Positions 36,114-45,243 of a DNA stretch of 54,555 nucleotides are shown here, one piece after another. The position numbers and the translations under genes were made by a program. The DNA is from Chitinophagaceae bacterium (GTDB lineage Bacteria; Bacteroidota; Bacteroidia; Chitinophagales; Chitinophagaceae), in assembly GCA_020848815.1 (NCBI GenBank), contig JADLHL010000008.1, positions 1-54,555 of the forward strand, given 5' to 3'. Numbering within the stretch: the first letter of the stretch is position 1; every line of letters starts with the position of its first letter. The notes under the pieces are model-generated. The model was not told the DNA's origin. It searched no databases and saw only the letters and a list, made by a program, of their open reading frames with translations.

Positions 36114-36743
36114 CTAATTGGGATGAACAAATGCGGTGGGTGAAAACCAATGTTGAACACCCGGAACGGCGTTGCTGCTCTGCAGTAGCGCAAAGCGCTG
36201 AATGAGTTGCCAGTTTCCATCGGGCAGGCGCTTCATCAGTTGCAAGTGCTGCACAGTAGTTTGTGCAGCCAGTTCTGTGGTCGAAAATTCCTGCATGGCT
36301 TTGTGAAACAGCATGCCCGACATTTCGGTGATGAGGGGCAACAAGCTAATTTGCTGGTGGCTGATGCTAGCCGCTGTAAAGCCTGCCAGCTGCTGCAACA
36401 AGGCTTTGAGCTTCTTTACAAAAAGGGCATGAGCACCGGTGCTTTGCACCCGGGCATACACCAAGTGTGGCGGCTTGCCCGATAGATTATTGATAACTAC
36501 TGGAAATGCGGTCTCGTTTTTACACAACTGCTGCAGCCACTGGCATAGCAATGGCTCGGCAGATTCGGGCAGCCGCTGCTCGAAAAAAGAGATTTCGGGC
36601 TGGGGGTAAACAGCCTCCTCGGGGTAGGCCTCTCTAAACGTTAGGCGGCTTTGTTCTAAGGCCTGCATGGCATTGGCATCGGGCTGGGCTACCAGCTTGT
36701 AGCGCAGCCAATTGTCCCATGGGGTGAGTGTCTGTTTGTCCAT
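36114..36743 (-). CDS. Second degenerate 2H-like protein
   Basis: 209 aa. WDNWLRYKLVAQPDANAMQALEQSR at the start and the alternation of strands and helices resemble the neighbouring protein at 35481-36101, suggesting divergent paralogs. No clear HxT/S motif is visible. It is divergent from the S24-like gene (start 36832), and an 88-bp gap holds the shared regulatory region. The function is not known; the 2H assignment is weaker than for the neighbour. Confidence 0.45.
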   Translation of the reverse strand: MDKQTLTPWDNWLRYKLVAQPDANAMQALEQSRLTFREAYPEEAVYPQPEISFFEQRLPESAEPLLCQWLQQLCKNETAFPVVINNLSGKPPHLVYARVQSTGAHALFVKKLKALLQQLAGFTAASISHQQISLLPLITEMSGMLFHKAMQEFSTTELAAQTTVQHLQLMKRLPDGNWQLIQRFALLQSSNAVPGVQHWFSPTAFVHPN

Positions 36744-36784
36744 CGTTGCTTAGTTGTAGGCTTTCAGAATTCTTATCCACAATA

Positions 36785-36817
36785 TTTAGCACTAAAATAC
36801 TAAAACATTTAGCTTTG
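36785..36817 (+). promoter_or_regulatory. Promoter with two inverted repeats (TTTAG/CTAAA) before the S24-like gene
   Basis: TTTAG-CA-CTAAA at 36785-36796 and CTAAA-ACA-TTTAG at 36800-36812 are two perfect inverted repeats in opposite order. The second overlaps the -7 element TAGCTTTG at 36810-36817, which ends 14 nt before ATG 36832. A protein bound here would block transcription. It may also affect the divergent 2H-like gene. Confidence 0.6.
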
Positions 36818-36831
36818 AACAAAATAATTTT

Positions 36832-37176
36832 ATGGTGCAGGAAAAAATACAGGCCAAAAGCATGATTGATAAAATGAGGCAGAAAGATGAATTATTTGAT
36901 AATCAGCATTATATAGTAAGAACCAATGGCCTTGCTGCAGCAGGATTTTTGCCCGGCGATGAACTGCTTATTGACCGGAAAGCATTGCCAGTGCCCGGTG
37001 CTATAGTGTTGTTGGAGCTGGATGGAAAGTTTTTGCTAAGAAGACTGGGACAGCAGCAACATGCCTGGCAATTGCTGCCATTGCATAGCGGATTGGCATC
37101 TTTTGAATGGCCATTTCACCGGCCTTTGCCATTGGTGGGGGTAGTGAAAAAAATACTCCGGACGGTAGCTGCTTAA
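36832..37176 (+). CDS. Degenerate S24/UmuD-like protein without catalytic Ser and Lys
   Basis: 114 aa. The C-terminal half aligns by eye with the LexA/UmuD peptidase domain: YIVRTNGLAAAGFLPGDELLIDR matches the loop that normally holds the Ser-Met pair, and AIVLLELDGKFLLRRL matches the strand with the catalytic Lys. Here Ser is replaced by Leu34 or its neighbour and Lys by Arg70, so self-cleavage should be lost. No HTH is present. A DNA polymerase V partner is not found nearby. It could be a non-cleavable regulatory subunit. Confidence 0.7.
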   Translation: MVQEKIQAKSMIDKMRQKDELFDNQHYIVRTNGLAAAGFLPGDELLIDRKALPVPGAIVLLELDGKFLLRRLGQQQHAWQLLPLHSGLASFEWPFHRPLPLVGVVKKILRTVAA

Positions 37177-37195
37177 TGCCTTTGCCCGCAGTAGC

Positions 37196-37846
37196 TTATC
37201 CTTCTGATACAGGTAGAATTTCCTGCACATCCGTATCAGGTTTGGCGTAGCGGAAACGGGCCAGCTGATGTATACTAAAATAGGTATCGAGCCCGGAACT
37301 GGCAACCAGCGACAGCTCTTCCAAATCTACCGAGCCGTCTTTTTGCAACTGCATTTTGGGTAGCATCACATGCTCAACCGAACCAATGATGAGAAATGTA
37401 CCGTTGTGTTTGATAGGTACTATTTCTACCAATTGTAACGCCAGCCGCAGCTTACTTTCTGCCACAAACGGCGCAGGGCAAAATGTTTCATACAAAGGCA
37501 TAAGGCCCACGGCATCAAACTCACTTACTAATGCATCGTATCTGGCACTGGTTTGGTGGGCTTTGTCGGTGAAACTGGTATGCACACTGTTGAGGGTAAA
37601 CCAACCTGAGGCCTCAATATTGGCCAAAGTATGCGGGGTGGCCGCCACCGGACGGTTAATGAGCCCGACCAGGGCCGGATCGGCACCGAGGTGCACAATG
37701 TTTTGAAACAACGCCAGATTGGCGACGCCGTTGGTTCCTTTGGTTCCAACCAACATGGCGGGCTTAATACCGCTCATACTGCTCAGCAAATTGGCCCGGT
37801 AAAACCGCTCCATATTTTGCAAGGCATCCTTATTCAAATACAACAT
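37196..37846 (-). CDS. Flavin reductase family protein
   Basis: 216 aa. The FMN-binding split-barrel pattern is visible: FYRANLLSSMSGIKPAMLVGTKGTNGVANLALFQNIVHLGADPALVGLINRP, NIEASGWFTLNSV and the later KLRLALQLVEIVPIKHNG. Such proteins bind FMN and usually reduce it or accept electrons from NAD(P)H. The partner enzyme is not evident. It is convergent with the S24-like gene, leaving a 19-nt gap. Confidence 0.85.
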   Translation of the reverse strand: MLYLNKDALQNMERFYRANLLSSMSGIKPAMLVGTKGTNGVANLALFQNIVHLGADPALVGLINRPVAATPHTLANIEASGWFTLNSVHTSFTDKAHQTSARYDALVSEFDAVGLMPLYETFCPAPFVAESKLRLALQLVEIVPIKHNGTFLIIGSVEHVMLPKMQLQKDGSVDLEELSLVASSGLDTYFSIHQLARFRYAKPDTDVQEILPVSEG

Positions 37847-37885
37847 GTACTTATAACTGCAACCATTTCAAATGGTTGAGTTTGC

Positions 37886-38683
37886 CTACAGGCTTTTCTG
37901 CATCAAACTATAGAGAATTTTTTCGTCGGCGGGACCAATGCTATTCAGTGTGTCTTGCGGTACAAAATGAATTTTATACGATTGAATGGCAGCTGCAGGT
38001 TTGCTGATATCATAGCCAATGATACGCAGGGCAGTTAGGGCATCAAAGTTGGCGGGTACCGTGATATTAGTGGTATCGTACCAAATGCCATAGCCGGCAT
38101 CGGCCAGTTGCTTCCATGGAAAATGGCGGCTGGGATCGACTTTACGGCCAGGTGCTATATCGGCGTGGCCTATAAAATGTCTGGCTGGAATGGAAAACGA
38201 TTTTTTCAGTTTTTCTAACACGTCTATCAGGCTATTGATTTGCTCCGTGCTAAATGGTTCGCTGCCATTGTTGTCTATTTCTATACCAATACTACTGCTG
38301 TTGAGGTCGGTGGCACCACCCCAAAAGCTTACCCCGGCATGGTGTGCCCGCAGGTAATCGTTGAGCATGTGAAATACGGTACCGGTGCGGCATATCACAT
38401 AATGAGAACTCACTGCGGTGCGGGTAAGGGTAAAGGTTTTGAGGGTTTGATCACAGCTGTTTTGTGCTGTGTGATGAATAACAACATAGTTGGGTTTGCG
38501 CATGCTGAAGTTGGTGGTGCCCACAAATTCGGGGGAAGTAGCAAAGCTGTCTTGCAGGGGATAGGTTTTGAGCAGATTAGCGAATCGCTTGGCTTGCTGC
38601 TTATAGGCTTTGTTGGTAGCGGAGTAGGGAGGCCTGGTACAGGCCATAGCCAGCAAGCTCAGGAATAGGATACAATATTTCAT
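37886..38683 (-). CDS. N-acetylmuramoyl-L-alanine amidase lipoprotein (Amidase_2)
   Basis: 265 aa from ATG 38683 (the frame is open upstream to 38833). A lipoprotein signal ends at Cys15 (LLAMAC). The Amidase_2/PGRP fold is clear: YVVIHHTAQNSCDQTLKTF with the first zinc His, SSHYVICRTGTVFHM, ATDLNSSSIGIEIDNNG, and the zinc-binding HADIAPGRKVDPSRHFPW. It cuts the bond between MurNAc and the peptide stem, probably in murein recycling or remodelling at the envelope. Confidence 0.92.
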   Translation of the reverse strand: MKYCILFLSLLAMACTRPPYSATNKAYKQQAKRFANLLKTYPLQDSFATSPEFVGTTNFSMRKPNYVVIHHTAQNSCDQTLKTFTLTRTAVSSHYVICRTGTVFHMLNDYLRAHHAGVSFWGGATDLNSSSIGIEIDNNGSEPFSTEQINSLIDVLEKLKKSFSIPARHFIGHADIAPGRKVDPSRHFPWKQLADAGYGIWYDTTNITVPANFDALTALRIIGYDISKPAAAIQSYKIHFVPQDTLNSIGPADEKILYSLMQKSL

Positions 38684-39263
38684 GGGGTAATGGCGGTTTC
38701 CGGATTTGTTCCGGAAGATCGGTGGTTTGACGGTAAATGAGGGCTGAAACCCGGCTGTATAACCGGGATGAATAAATTGTATGTGGATAACTACAAGCTG
38801 CCAGATTTTTTTTGGCATGGAGTAAGGCAACACATTTCAAAAGTTGTAAGTAATTGATTTACAGCATGTAGTTGTCTAATTACGACATGGATGTAGCAAC
38901 AATGACAGGCTTTGTAGTAGTAAAAAAACGGTATAGTCCTATGCTGAACTACAAAGGGTGTGGAAAATTGGCATTAATATTGTATCAACATTGAAGGTTA
39001 CACTTTAATGGCTGAAGCGGCTTAAAAAACGGACATGGCTGACCCTTTTAAGAGCTGCGAAGTGAACCAAAAACACACCATTGACTTTCTGGCTTTCAGC
39101 TTTGTCGCGAACTGACTGCCACAACGATTAACCATCGTCGCAACTTACCCATCCGCACCACGGCTTGGGTGTAAAAACCGCCCCCGACTTCTTAAACAGG
39201 TAGCAATCGCTATAGTACCCATCGGGTTATAGCGCATTTACTCACCATTTTAATTCATTTGTG
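38684..39263. other. Long intergenic region, no gene seen
   Basis: About 580 bp between the amidase and the T9SS propeller gene. Both strands were read and only short open frames without family likeness were seen; no tRNA-like fold and no exact TAnnTTTG near the downstream start were found. The region may hold a long 5' leader. Confidence 0.4.
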
Positions 39264-42200
39264 ATGTTGACGCTCATCCTTCGCCGGATTGGGGTTACAG
39301 GAATCTTTGTCCTTATTGTAACCTCTTTATTTGCTCAGACTGATATTTTTTCTCTCATGGAGAGAAGAGATTTGAGCATTCAGCAAATTCAACAATTAGC
39401 AAAAAAATACTTTGATAGTACGGGTACCGAACGTGGTACCGGCTACAAGCAATACCAGCGTTGGTTATATGAGGTACAATATCACCTTGATGAAAATGGT
39501 TTCCGCTTAGCACCAGAGCATGATTGGATTGCCTACAAAAGTTTTCAATCAAATACCAATAATGGTGCTACCAGTGCCAATGCAACTGTACCTGCCAATG
39601 CAGGACCATGGATTGAAAAAGGACCTCACAATTGGAACAGAACCAGTGGTTGGAACCCTGGTGTAGGCCGCATTACTTCTTTAGCTGTTCATCCTACAGA
39701 TACAAATACAATTTACATAGCATCTCCCGGTGGTGGTATATGGAAAACAATCACAGGTGGTGGTAGCTGGTATCCACTTACAGACTTCAATAGTTTGTGG
39801 ATGAACATGTTTGCTGTTACAATTGATCCAAACAATCCCAACACTATTTACGCTGGCAGCAATGCAAACGTCGTTATAAAATCATTAGATGCTGGTGCTA
39901 CATGGGCACCCATTAATACCGGCATGACTGGTATCATCCGCAAAATTGTGGTTGACCCCGCTAACTCAAACAATGTATTTGTTTGCGCAGCAAACGGTAT
40001 TTGGCGCAGTACCAACGGTGGTGGTGCATGGACAAGAACTTTTACCGGCACTGCAATGGAAGATCTGGATTTTAAACCTGGTAACTCATCTGTTATTTAT
40101 GCAACCAGTAGTTCAGTAGTGTTGCGCAGTGCAGATGCTGGTCTTACATGGACGACTTTATCTACTACTCAGGGTATTACTGCCAGTGGCCGTAGCTTGG
40201 TTGCAGTATCTGCTGCCAATCCTGAAAGAGTATATATAGCACAAGCAAATGGCAACGAATTTGGTAAATTATACATTTCTAACGACGCCGGTATTTCCTT
40301 CACTGTTGCTGTAGAAGGTTCGTCTGCCGGTTGTACAAACTTTTTTGGTTATGAAACAACTGGTTGCGGTACTGGTGGACAAGCTGGCTATGACATGGCG
40401 TTGGTGGCCAATCCCTCAAATGCAAACGAAATTTATCTTGCAGGAATCATCGTATTCAAATCGACCGATGCCGGCAAAACCTTTGCACCTGTAACTGCGT
40501 GGTCTTACCCCAATAGCATTGGTTACAACCATGCCGATGTGCATGCTATGGAGTGGTCTCGCAGCACTATTTACTCTGGTAGTGATGGCGGTATTTTTAA
40601 ATCAGTAGATTTTGCTGATAATTGGATTGATTTGAGTGCAGGCCTTGGCATCCGGCAGTTTTACCGCATTGCCAATAGCAAAACAAACGCTCAAGTTTTT
40701 ACTGGTGGTGCACAAGACAACGGCTCAAGTGTATTCAACAATGGCGCATGGACTGATTGGCTGGGTGCTGATGGTATGGACGGCATTATTTCTCCTGCCA
40801 ATGCCAACCTGATGATTGGTACCAGCCAAAACGGATCTATCTACCGCAGTAGCAATGGTGGTTTAAGTTATACCACACTCAACAGACCTTCTGCTGGCGA
40901 ATGGGTAACTCCATTGGATATTGATGATGCAACCGGTACCATGTATGGTGGCTGGACTGGCATTTTCAAAAGCACAAATAACGGTGACACATGGACAAAG
41001 ATTTCCGGAAGCAGTATTAATGTTAGCCTTACTGCTATGGATGTAGCATCCACTAACGCTAATTACATTTATGCTTCAAAAGGAACAACACTTTTCAGAA
41101 CCACAGATGGTGGCACTACATGGGCTACAACTACATTGCCTGCCGCTATCAACGACATTGAAGTAAGTCCTGTAGATCCCACAAAAGTATATGTAGCTTG
41201 TAACAGTACTTTTAACCGCGTATTCGTATCAACCAATGCCGGTGTTTCTTTTACCAACATTTCCGACAACCTGCCCAGCGTAATAGCCCGTACCATTGCG
41301 GTAGATGACAACAATGATGAAACGATTTACGTAGGTATGAACATTGGTCTTTTCTATAGAAACAATACAACCATAGGTTGGATTGACATTACCAATAATT
41401 TGCCACTCACTGCTATCAACGATGTAAAAATTCACCAACAAGGTCAATTGCTGAGAGTAGCTTCTTTCGGCAGAGGCGTTTGGGAACGTCAATTGATTGG
41501 TGCAGTTGCTGAAAGCTGTGGCACTCCTGCTAACTTAACTGTTACTGCTGTTACCACTACATCTGCTACCGTATCTTGGGATGCTGTAAATGGCGCCAGT
41601 GCTTATACTGTAGAGTTTCAGGTAGCCGGTGCCAGCACCTGGAGTGTAGCTGCCAGCAACCTCGCTGCTACTTCTGTAAATATGACCAACCTGCAATCTG
41701 GTACCAATTACAATTGGCGGGTAGCTGCTATTTGCGGCGGCACTACCGGTACTTTTTCTGCTAGTCAGTTTCAATCACTGGTAAGCTGCAATGCACCTAC
41801 AGGTTTGGCAAGCAGCAATATTACCACCACCACCGCTACCATTAGCTGGACAGCCGTTATCGGTGCACAGAGTTATGAAGTAGCTTACAAAGAAACAACT
41901 GCTACAAACTGGATTATTGTACAGGCGGCCACTACCACTACATCTCATATGCTGTCTGGTCTTACTGCTGCTACTGCCTATAGCTGGAGAGTAAAAACAA
42001 ATTGTACAGCCAGCGCAACAAGTGGCTATACTGAAGCTCAGTTTACCACTGCCGCACCGGTTGTATGCAACGATATATATGAACCAAACAACAGTTCAAA
42101 ACAAGCGAAACTGATTACTCCGGGTGCGGTTATTACTGCTGGCATCAGCACCAGTACCGATGAAGATTGGTTCAAGTTTACCATCGGCAATAATAATCTG

Positions 42201-42728
42201 ACCAACGTACGTGTAACACTTTCTCAGTTGCCCGATGATTACGATGTATATCTCTATGATAGAAATTTCCGTATGGTGGGAGCTTCTTCCAACACAGGAA
42301 ACAACAACGATGTCATCATTTTCAATTCTATCAACAAGCGGGTAACCTACTATGTAAAAATTGCTGGTAAAGACAGCCGCTACAACAATAGCAGTTGCTA
42401 TAGTTTGCAGGCCGAATTAAATGCCACTGCATGGGCGCCTCAGTTAGGTGCTGTTATGACTGGTGATGAAAATGTAAGTGGAACAACTGTATATCCAAAC
42501 CCAGCCAGCAAAAACATGAGCCTGCGGTTTGAAAGTACCATCGAAGAAAAAGCAACCGTGACTATTACCAGTGCAACCGGTAAAGTCATCAGTAATAAAC
42601 CCGTTCAGGTATACAAAGGACAAAATCAGCAATTGGTAGACGTAACCCAGCTCCCTGCAGGTGTTTACTTCATACAATTGCACAGCGGCCACCTGCAAAT
42701 CAACAAGCAGTTTGTGGTAGTTTACTAA
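39264..42728 (+). CDS. T9SS-exported protein: beta-propeller repeats, two FN3, PPC domain, sorting domain
   Basis: 1154 aa from ATG 39264 (a GTG at 39261 is one codon earlier). Signal peptide about 1-24 (ending LFAQ). Residues about 95-745 contain many BNR/Vps10-like units of the type STNNGDTWTK, IYRSSNGGLSYT, VKSLDAGATW, i.e. one or two beta-propellers. Two fibronectin type III domains follow (about 752-836 and 838-930), then a PPC-like domain (about 934-1055, DEDWFKFTI...YDVYLYD) and a T9SS type A sorting domain (VYPNPASKN ... LPAGVYFIQL). No catalytic residues are evident; a binding or glycoside-hydrolase-like role is possible. Confidence 0.9.
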   Translation: MLTLILRRIGVTGIFVLIVTSLFAQTDIFSLMERRDLSIQQIQQLAKKYFDSTGTERGTGYKQYQRWLYEVQYHLDENGFRLAPEHDWIAYKSFQSNTNNGATSANATVPANAGPWIEKGPHNWNRTSGWNPGVGRITSLAVHPTDTNTIYIASPGGGIWKTITGGGSWYPLTDFNSLWMNMFAVTIDPNNPNTIYAGSNANVVIKSLDAGATWAPINTGMTGIIRKIVVDPANSNNVFVCAANGIWRSTNGGGAWTRTFTGTAMEDLDFKPGNSSVIYATSSSVVLRSADAGLTWTTLSTTQGITASGRSLVAVSAANPERVYIAQANGNEFGKLYISNDAGISFTVAVEGSSAGCTNFFGYETTGCGTGGQAGYDMALVANPSNANEIYLAGIIVFKSTDAGKTFAPVTAWSYPNSIGYNHADVHAMEWSRSTIYSGSDGGIFKSVDFADNWIDLSAGLGIRQFYRIANSKTNAQVFTGGAQDNGSSVFNNGAWTDWLGADGMDGIISPANANLMIGTSQNGSIYRSSNGGLSYTTLNRPSAGEWVTPLDIDDATGTMYGGWTGIFKSTNNGDTWTKISGSSINVSLTAMDVASTNANYIYASKGTTLFRTTDGGTTWATTTLPAAINDIEVSPVDPTKVYVACNSTFNRVFVSTNAGVSFTNISDNLPSVIARTIAVDDNNDETIYVGMNIGLFYRNNTTIGWIDITNNLPLTAINDVKIHQQGQLLRVASFGRGVWERQLIGAVAESCGTPANLTVTAVTTTSATVSWDAVNGASAYTVEFQVAGASTWSVAASNLAATSVNMTNLQSGTNYNWRVAAICGGTTGTFSASQFQSLVSCNAPTGLASSNITTTTATISWTAVIGAQSYEVAYKETTATNWIIVQAATTTTSHMLSGLTAATAYSWRVKTNCTASATSGYTEAQFTTAAPVVCNDIYEPNNSSKQAKLITPGAVITAGISTSTDEDWFKFTIGNNNLTNVRVTLSQLPDDYDVYLYDRNFRMVGASSNTGNNNDVIIFNSINKRVTYYVKIAGKDSRYNNSSCYSLQAELNATAWAPQLGAVMTGDENVSGTTVYPNPASKNMSLRFESTIEEKATVTITSATGKVISNKPVQVYKGQNQQLVDVTQLPAGVYFIQLHSGHLQINKQFVVVY

Positions 42729-42768
42729 GGCGACAATGGTGTATTTATAAATCAAATCACAATTGAAT

Positions 42769-42800
42769 GGCCGGGCGATTCTTCGCCTGGCCCTTTTTTT
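42769..42800 (+). terminator. Terminator after the propeller gene
   Basis: GGCCGGGCGA / TCGCCTGGCC, one mismatch, TTCT loop, then C and seven T. Confidence 0.8.
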
Positions 42801-42859
42801 GTTTTGCCATTTGCAATAGCATTATACGGTTTTGCGTTTGTGCACAAAACCCAACCAGT

Positions 42860-43495
42860 ATGCAACGCTTATTTATCTCCCTGTTCTGCAGCATAGTATT
42901 GCTGATAAAGCCCGTGTTAGCTGCAGCTCCTGCCAATCCCTTTACAGCATTTTCAAAATCGTGGAGTGCTGCTTTGTATACAAAAGCAAATACTGGCGCA
43001 AAAGCCATTTACCTCAATAAAATAGAGAAAGAAATATTGCAGGTGCTCAATCTTGTCCGCATGAATCCGGTATTGTATGCAACCACTGTCTTGCCACAAT
43101 TTCCCAAGCGTTCTCATCAGTTTGATATAGCTCAATCAGCTGAGTATAAAAGTTTGTATGCTATGCTGATGAGCATGAAACCTTTGCCTGTACTTCAGCC
43201 AGATTCGCTGAGTTGGGAAAGTGCCCGTTGCCATGCCATCAGTAGCGGACAGCAAGGTTATGTTGGTCACGATCGAATTACTGCTGATTGTGAAAAGGTG
43301 GAACAGTTTGATGCAGAAAGCTGCCACTACGGATACAACAATGCCATTGACATCGTTACAAGTTTATTGATTGATAAAGATGTGCCTTCACTCGGGCACC
43401 GAACCATGCTGTTGGGCAACTACAAAAAAGTAGGTATTGCTATGGCCAGCCATACCGAATATGGCACTACTGCAGTGCTCGATTTTAAGCGATAG
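42860..43495 (+). CDS. CAP-domain (SCP/PR1-like) exported protein
   Basis: 211 aa from ATG 42860. Signal peptide about 1-20 (ending VLAAA). The CAP domain follows: IEKEILQVLNLVRMNPVLYATTVLPQF, PDSLSWESARCHAISSGQQGYVGHDR with His, and SLGHRTMLLGNYKKVGIAMAS with the second His and the typical turn. CAP proteins bind lipids or proteins; most lack proven enzymatic activity. The frame is open upstream to 42767, but the terminator of the previous gene lies there. Confidence 0.88.
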   Translation: MQRLFISLFCSIVLLIKPVLAAAPANPFTAFSKSWSAALYTKANTGAKAIYLNKIEKEILQVLNLVRMNPVLYATTVLPQFPKRSHQFDIAQSAEYKSLYAMLMSMKPLPVLQPDSLSWESARCHAISSGQQGYVGHDRITADCEKVEQFDAESCHYGYNNAIDIVTSLLIDKDVPSLGHRTMLLGNYKKVGIAMASHTEYGTTAVLDFKR

Positions 43496-43499
43496 TTTA

Positions 43500-44363
43500 T
43501 TAGAAAAAACGAGCCGTCCAACCGCGTTGCCAAAAACCATTGGCTTCCAGTTTTTCAATGCCTGGCTTTTGTGTAATGTCTTGTGCATGATTGACAGGGT
43601 CGGCATGACCGCACCACGGCTCTATGCATACAAATGGAGCGTCTTTTGCGCCCCAAATACCAAGGTGCGGAAATTCTTTGATGCGAAAATCAATGCCATG
43701 TGATGCGTCGGTATTCAACAGGCTTACAATGTCGCTTTGCAAGTCTTTCAATACAATGGCATCTTCATAAAAAAGAGATGGTTGCAGTGGCAATGAATTG
43801 CCCACCTGACCGGTCACGGGTTCAGTATCGTTGCGCAGTAAGCCATTGTTGAGTTTCCAGCGTAGCAATGGTTCTGTTTCACTAAACCTCAATTGATAAT
43901 CGCTGTATTGCTCTGTTGATAGCAATGGAACTGCAAATGCCGGATGTCCGCCTATCGAAAAATACATTTCTGTGTCACTCGTATTTTCCACCATATACGT
44001 ACAGGTGAGTGTATCGTGGTGCAAGTGGTAGTGCAAATGCAACCGAAAATGAAAGGGATAAACAGCTAACGTGTTTGCATTGCTGCAAAGTGTAAACAGC
44101 GCTTCTGTTTCGCTGAGCAAGGTGGGCATAAATCTCATTTCTCGGGCAAAGCCATGCCGGGGTAAATGATAAGCTTGCTGCTGGTAATAATAGGTGTTAT
44201 TAACCAGTGTGCCCACTATGGGAAATAACACCGGTGAATGCTTGGGCCATGCCGCTTCTGCCTGCCACATGTATTCTATACCATTGGTGTGGCGTACGCT
44301 ACAGAGTTCTGCTCCCAATGGTTTTATACCAATCGACAAGTATTGATTTTGTAACCTCAGCAT
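43500..44363 (-). CDS. Aldose 1-epimerase family protein (LacX-like)
   Basis: 287 aa from ATG 44363 (open upstream to 44402). Family segments: LSIGIKPLGAELCSVRHTNGIEYMWQ, PVLFPIVGTL, LPRHGFARE with the substrate-binding His, SIGGHPAFAVPL with the catalytic His, and FVCIEPWCGHADPVNH. This belongs to the aldose-epimerase fold group that includes LacX and YeaD-like proteins; true mutarotase activity is not certain. It is convergent with the CAP gene with only a few bases between. Confidence 0.87.
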   Translation of the reverse strand: MLRLQNQYLSIGIKPLGAELCSVRHTNGIEYMWQAEAAWPKHSPVLFPIVGTLVNNTYYYQQQAYHLPRHGFAREMRFMPTLLSETEALFTLCSNANTLAVYPFHFRLHLHYHLHHDTLTCTYMVENTSDTEMYFSIGGHPAFAVPLLSTEQYSDYQLRFSETEPLLRWKLNNGLLRNDTEPVTGQVGNSLPLQPSLFYEDAIVLKDLQSDIVSLLNTDASHGIDFRIKEFPHLGIWGAKDAPFVCIEPWCGHADPVNHAQDITQKPGIEKLEANGFWQRGWTARFF

Positions 44364-44582
44364 ACAGTCAAAATAAAGCGGTGAAAAAAGTTGCCCGCTC
44401 AAGGTAAGGATTGCAGGGGCTTGTCAAAATAATCTTTTAAGTCAATGTGCAGGCTTTTTCCGGCGATAATAATGCGGTGCATCAGACCCCGCTATCAGTG
44501 ACTTTGGTCATGTTTACCGGCTACTTTTTATGGTAACTTAACAGGAGTCAGTTCATTGAATTCATCTTTAAATTTTCTTGCC

Positions 44583-45164
44583 ATGAAAAAGCTATTCCTC
44601 ATTTTGATGTTGCCTGTTTTCATGCCGGTATTTGCACAAAAATGGGCTAAAGATTACGATTTCGTCAACGATTTATCCAATGGTGTAAGTCTTGTAAAAA
44701 AGAACGGTAAATACGGCTTCGTCAATAAAGATGGCAAAGTAGTGGTGGCGCTTCAGTATGATGAATCTTCTACCATGAGTGAGGGCTATGCACCTGTGAG
44801 AACTGGCAATGCCTGGGGCTATGTAGATAGTCTTGGAAAAGTAACCATTGAACCAAAATATGAAGATGCATTGTGCTACCACGATGGCCTTGCTGCTGTA
44901 AAACACAACGGAAAATGGGGCTACATTAATTATGATGGAAAAGAAGTGATTCCTATGATGTATGACAATGCCCGTGGCTTCAGAGAAAAATTGGCGGCCG
45001 TTTCTAACGCCAAGGGTTACTGGGGCTTTATAGATACTGATGGTAAATTGGTGATTCCTTTTATATACCACTACGCTGATTATTTCAGCGATGGTGTAGC
45101 CAAAGTAATGAAAGGCGAAAAAACAATGTACATCAACCGCTACAATGTGGTAGTGCAACAATAG
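44583..45164 (+). CDS. WG-repeat protein, exported
   Basis: 193 aa from ATG 44583. Signal peptide about 1-18 (ending VFAQK). The mature part consists of about five WG beta-hairpin repeats, each with the form G(K)YGF(V/I)(N/D)xDGKxVI. This repeat is widespread in Bacteroidota surface and periplasmic proteins; its function is unknown. It is followed by a strong terminator. Confidence 0.9.
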   Translation: MKKLFLILMLPVFMPVFAQKWAKDYDFVNDLSNGVSLVKKNGKYGFVNKDGKVVVALQYDESSTMSEGYAPVRTGNAWGYVDSLGKVTIEPKYEDALCYHDGLAAVKHNGKWGYINYDGKEVIPMMYDNARGFREKLAAVSNAKGYWGFIDTDGKLVIPFIYHYADYFSDGVAKVMKGEKTMYINRYNVVVQQ

Positions 45165-45194
45165 CTGTGGGGTGATGAGTGCGTGGATAAACAG

Positions 45195-45220
45195 CAAGGG
45201 AGCCCAAAAGGCTCCCTTTA
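45195..45220. terminator. Bidirectional terminator between WG-repeat gene and icmF
   Basis: AAGGGAGCC / GGCTCCCTT stem with a CAAAA loop. Confidence 0.75.
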
Positions 45221-45243
45221 TGCTTTAATTATTTGGATGTGTG

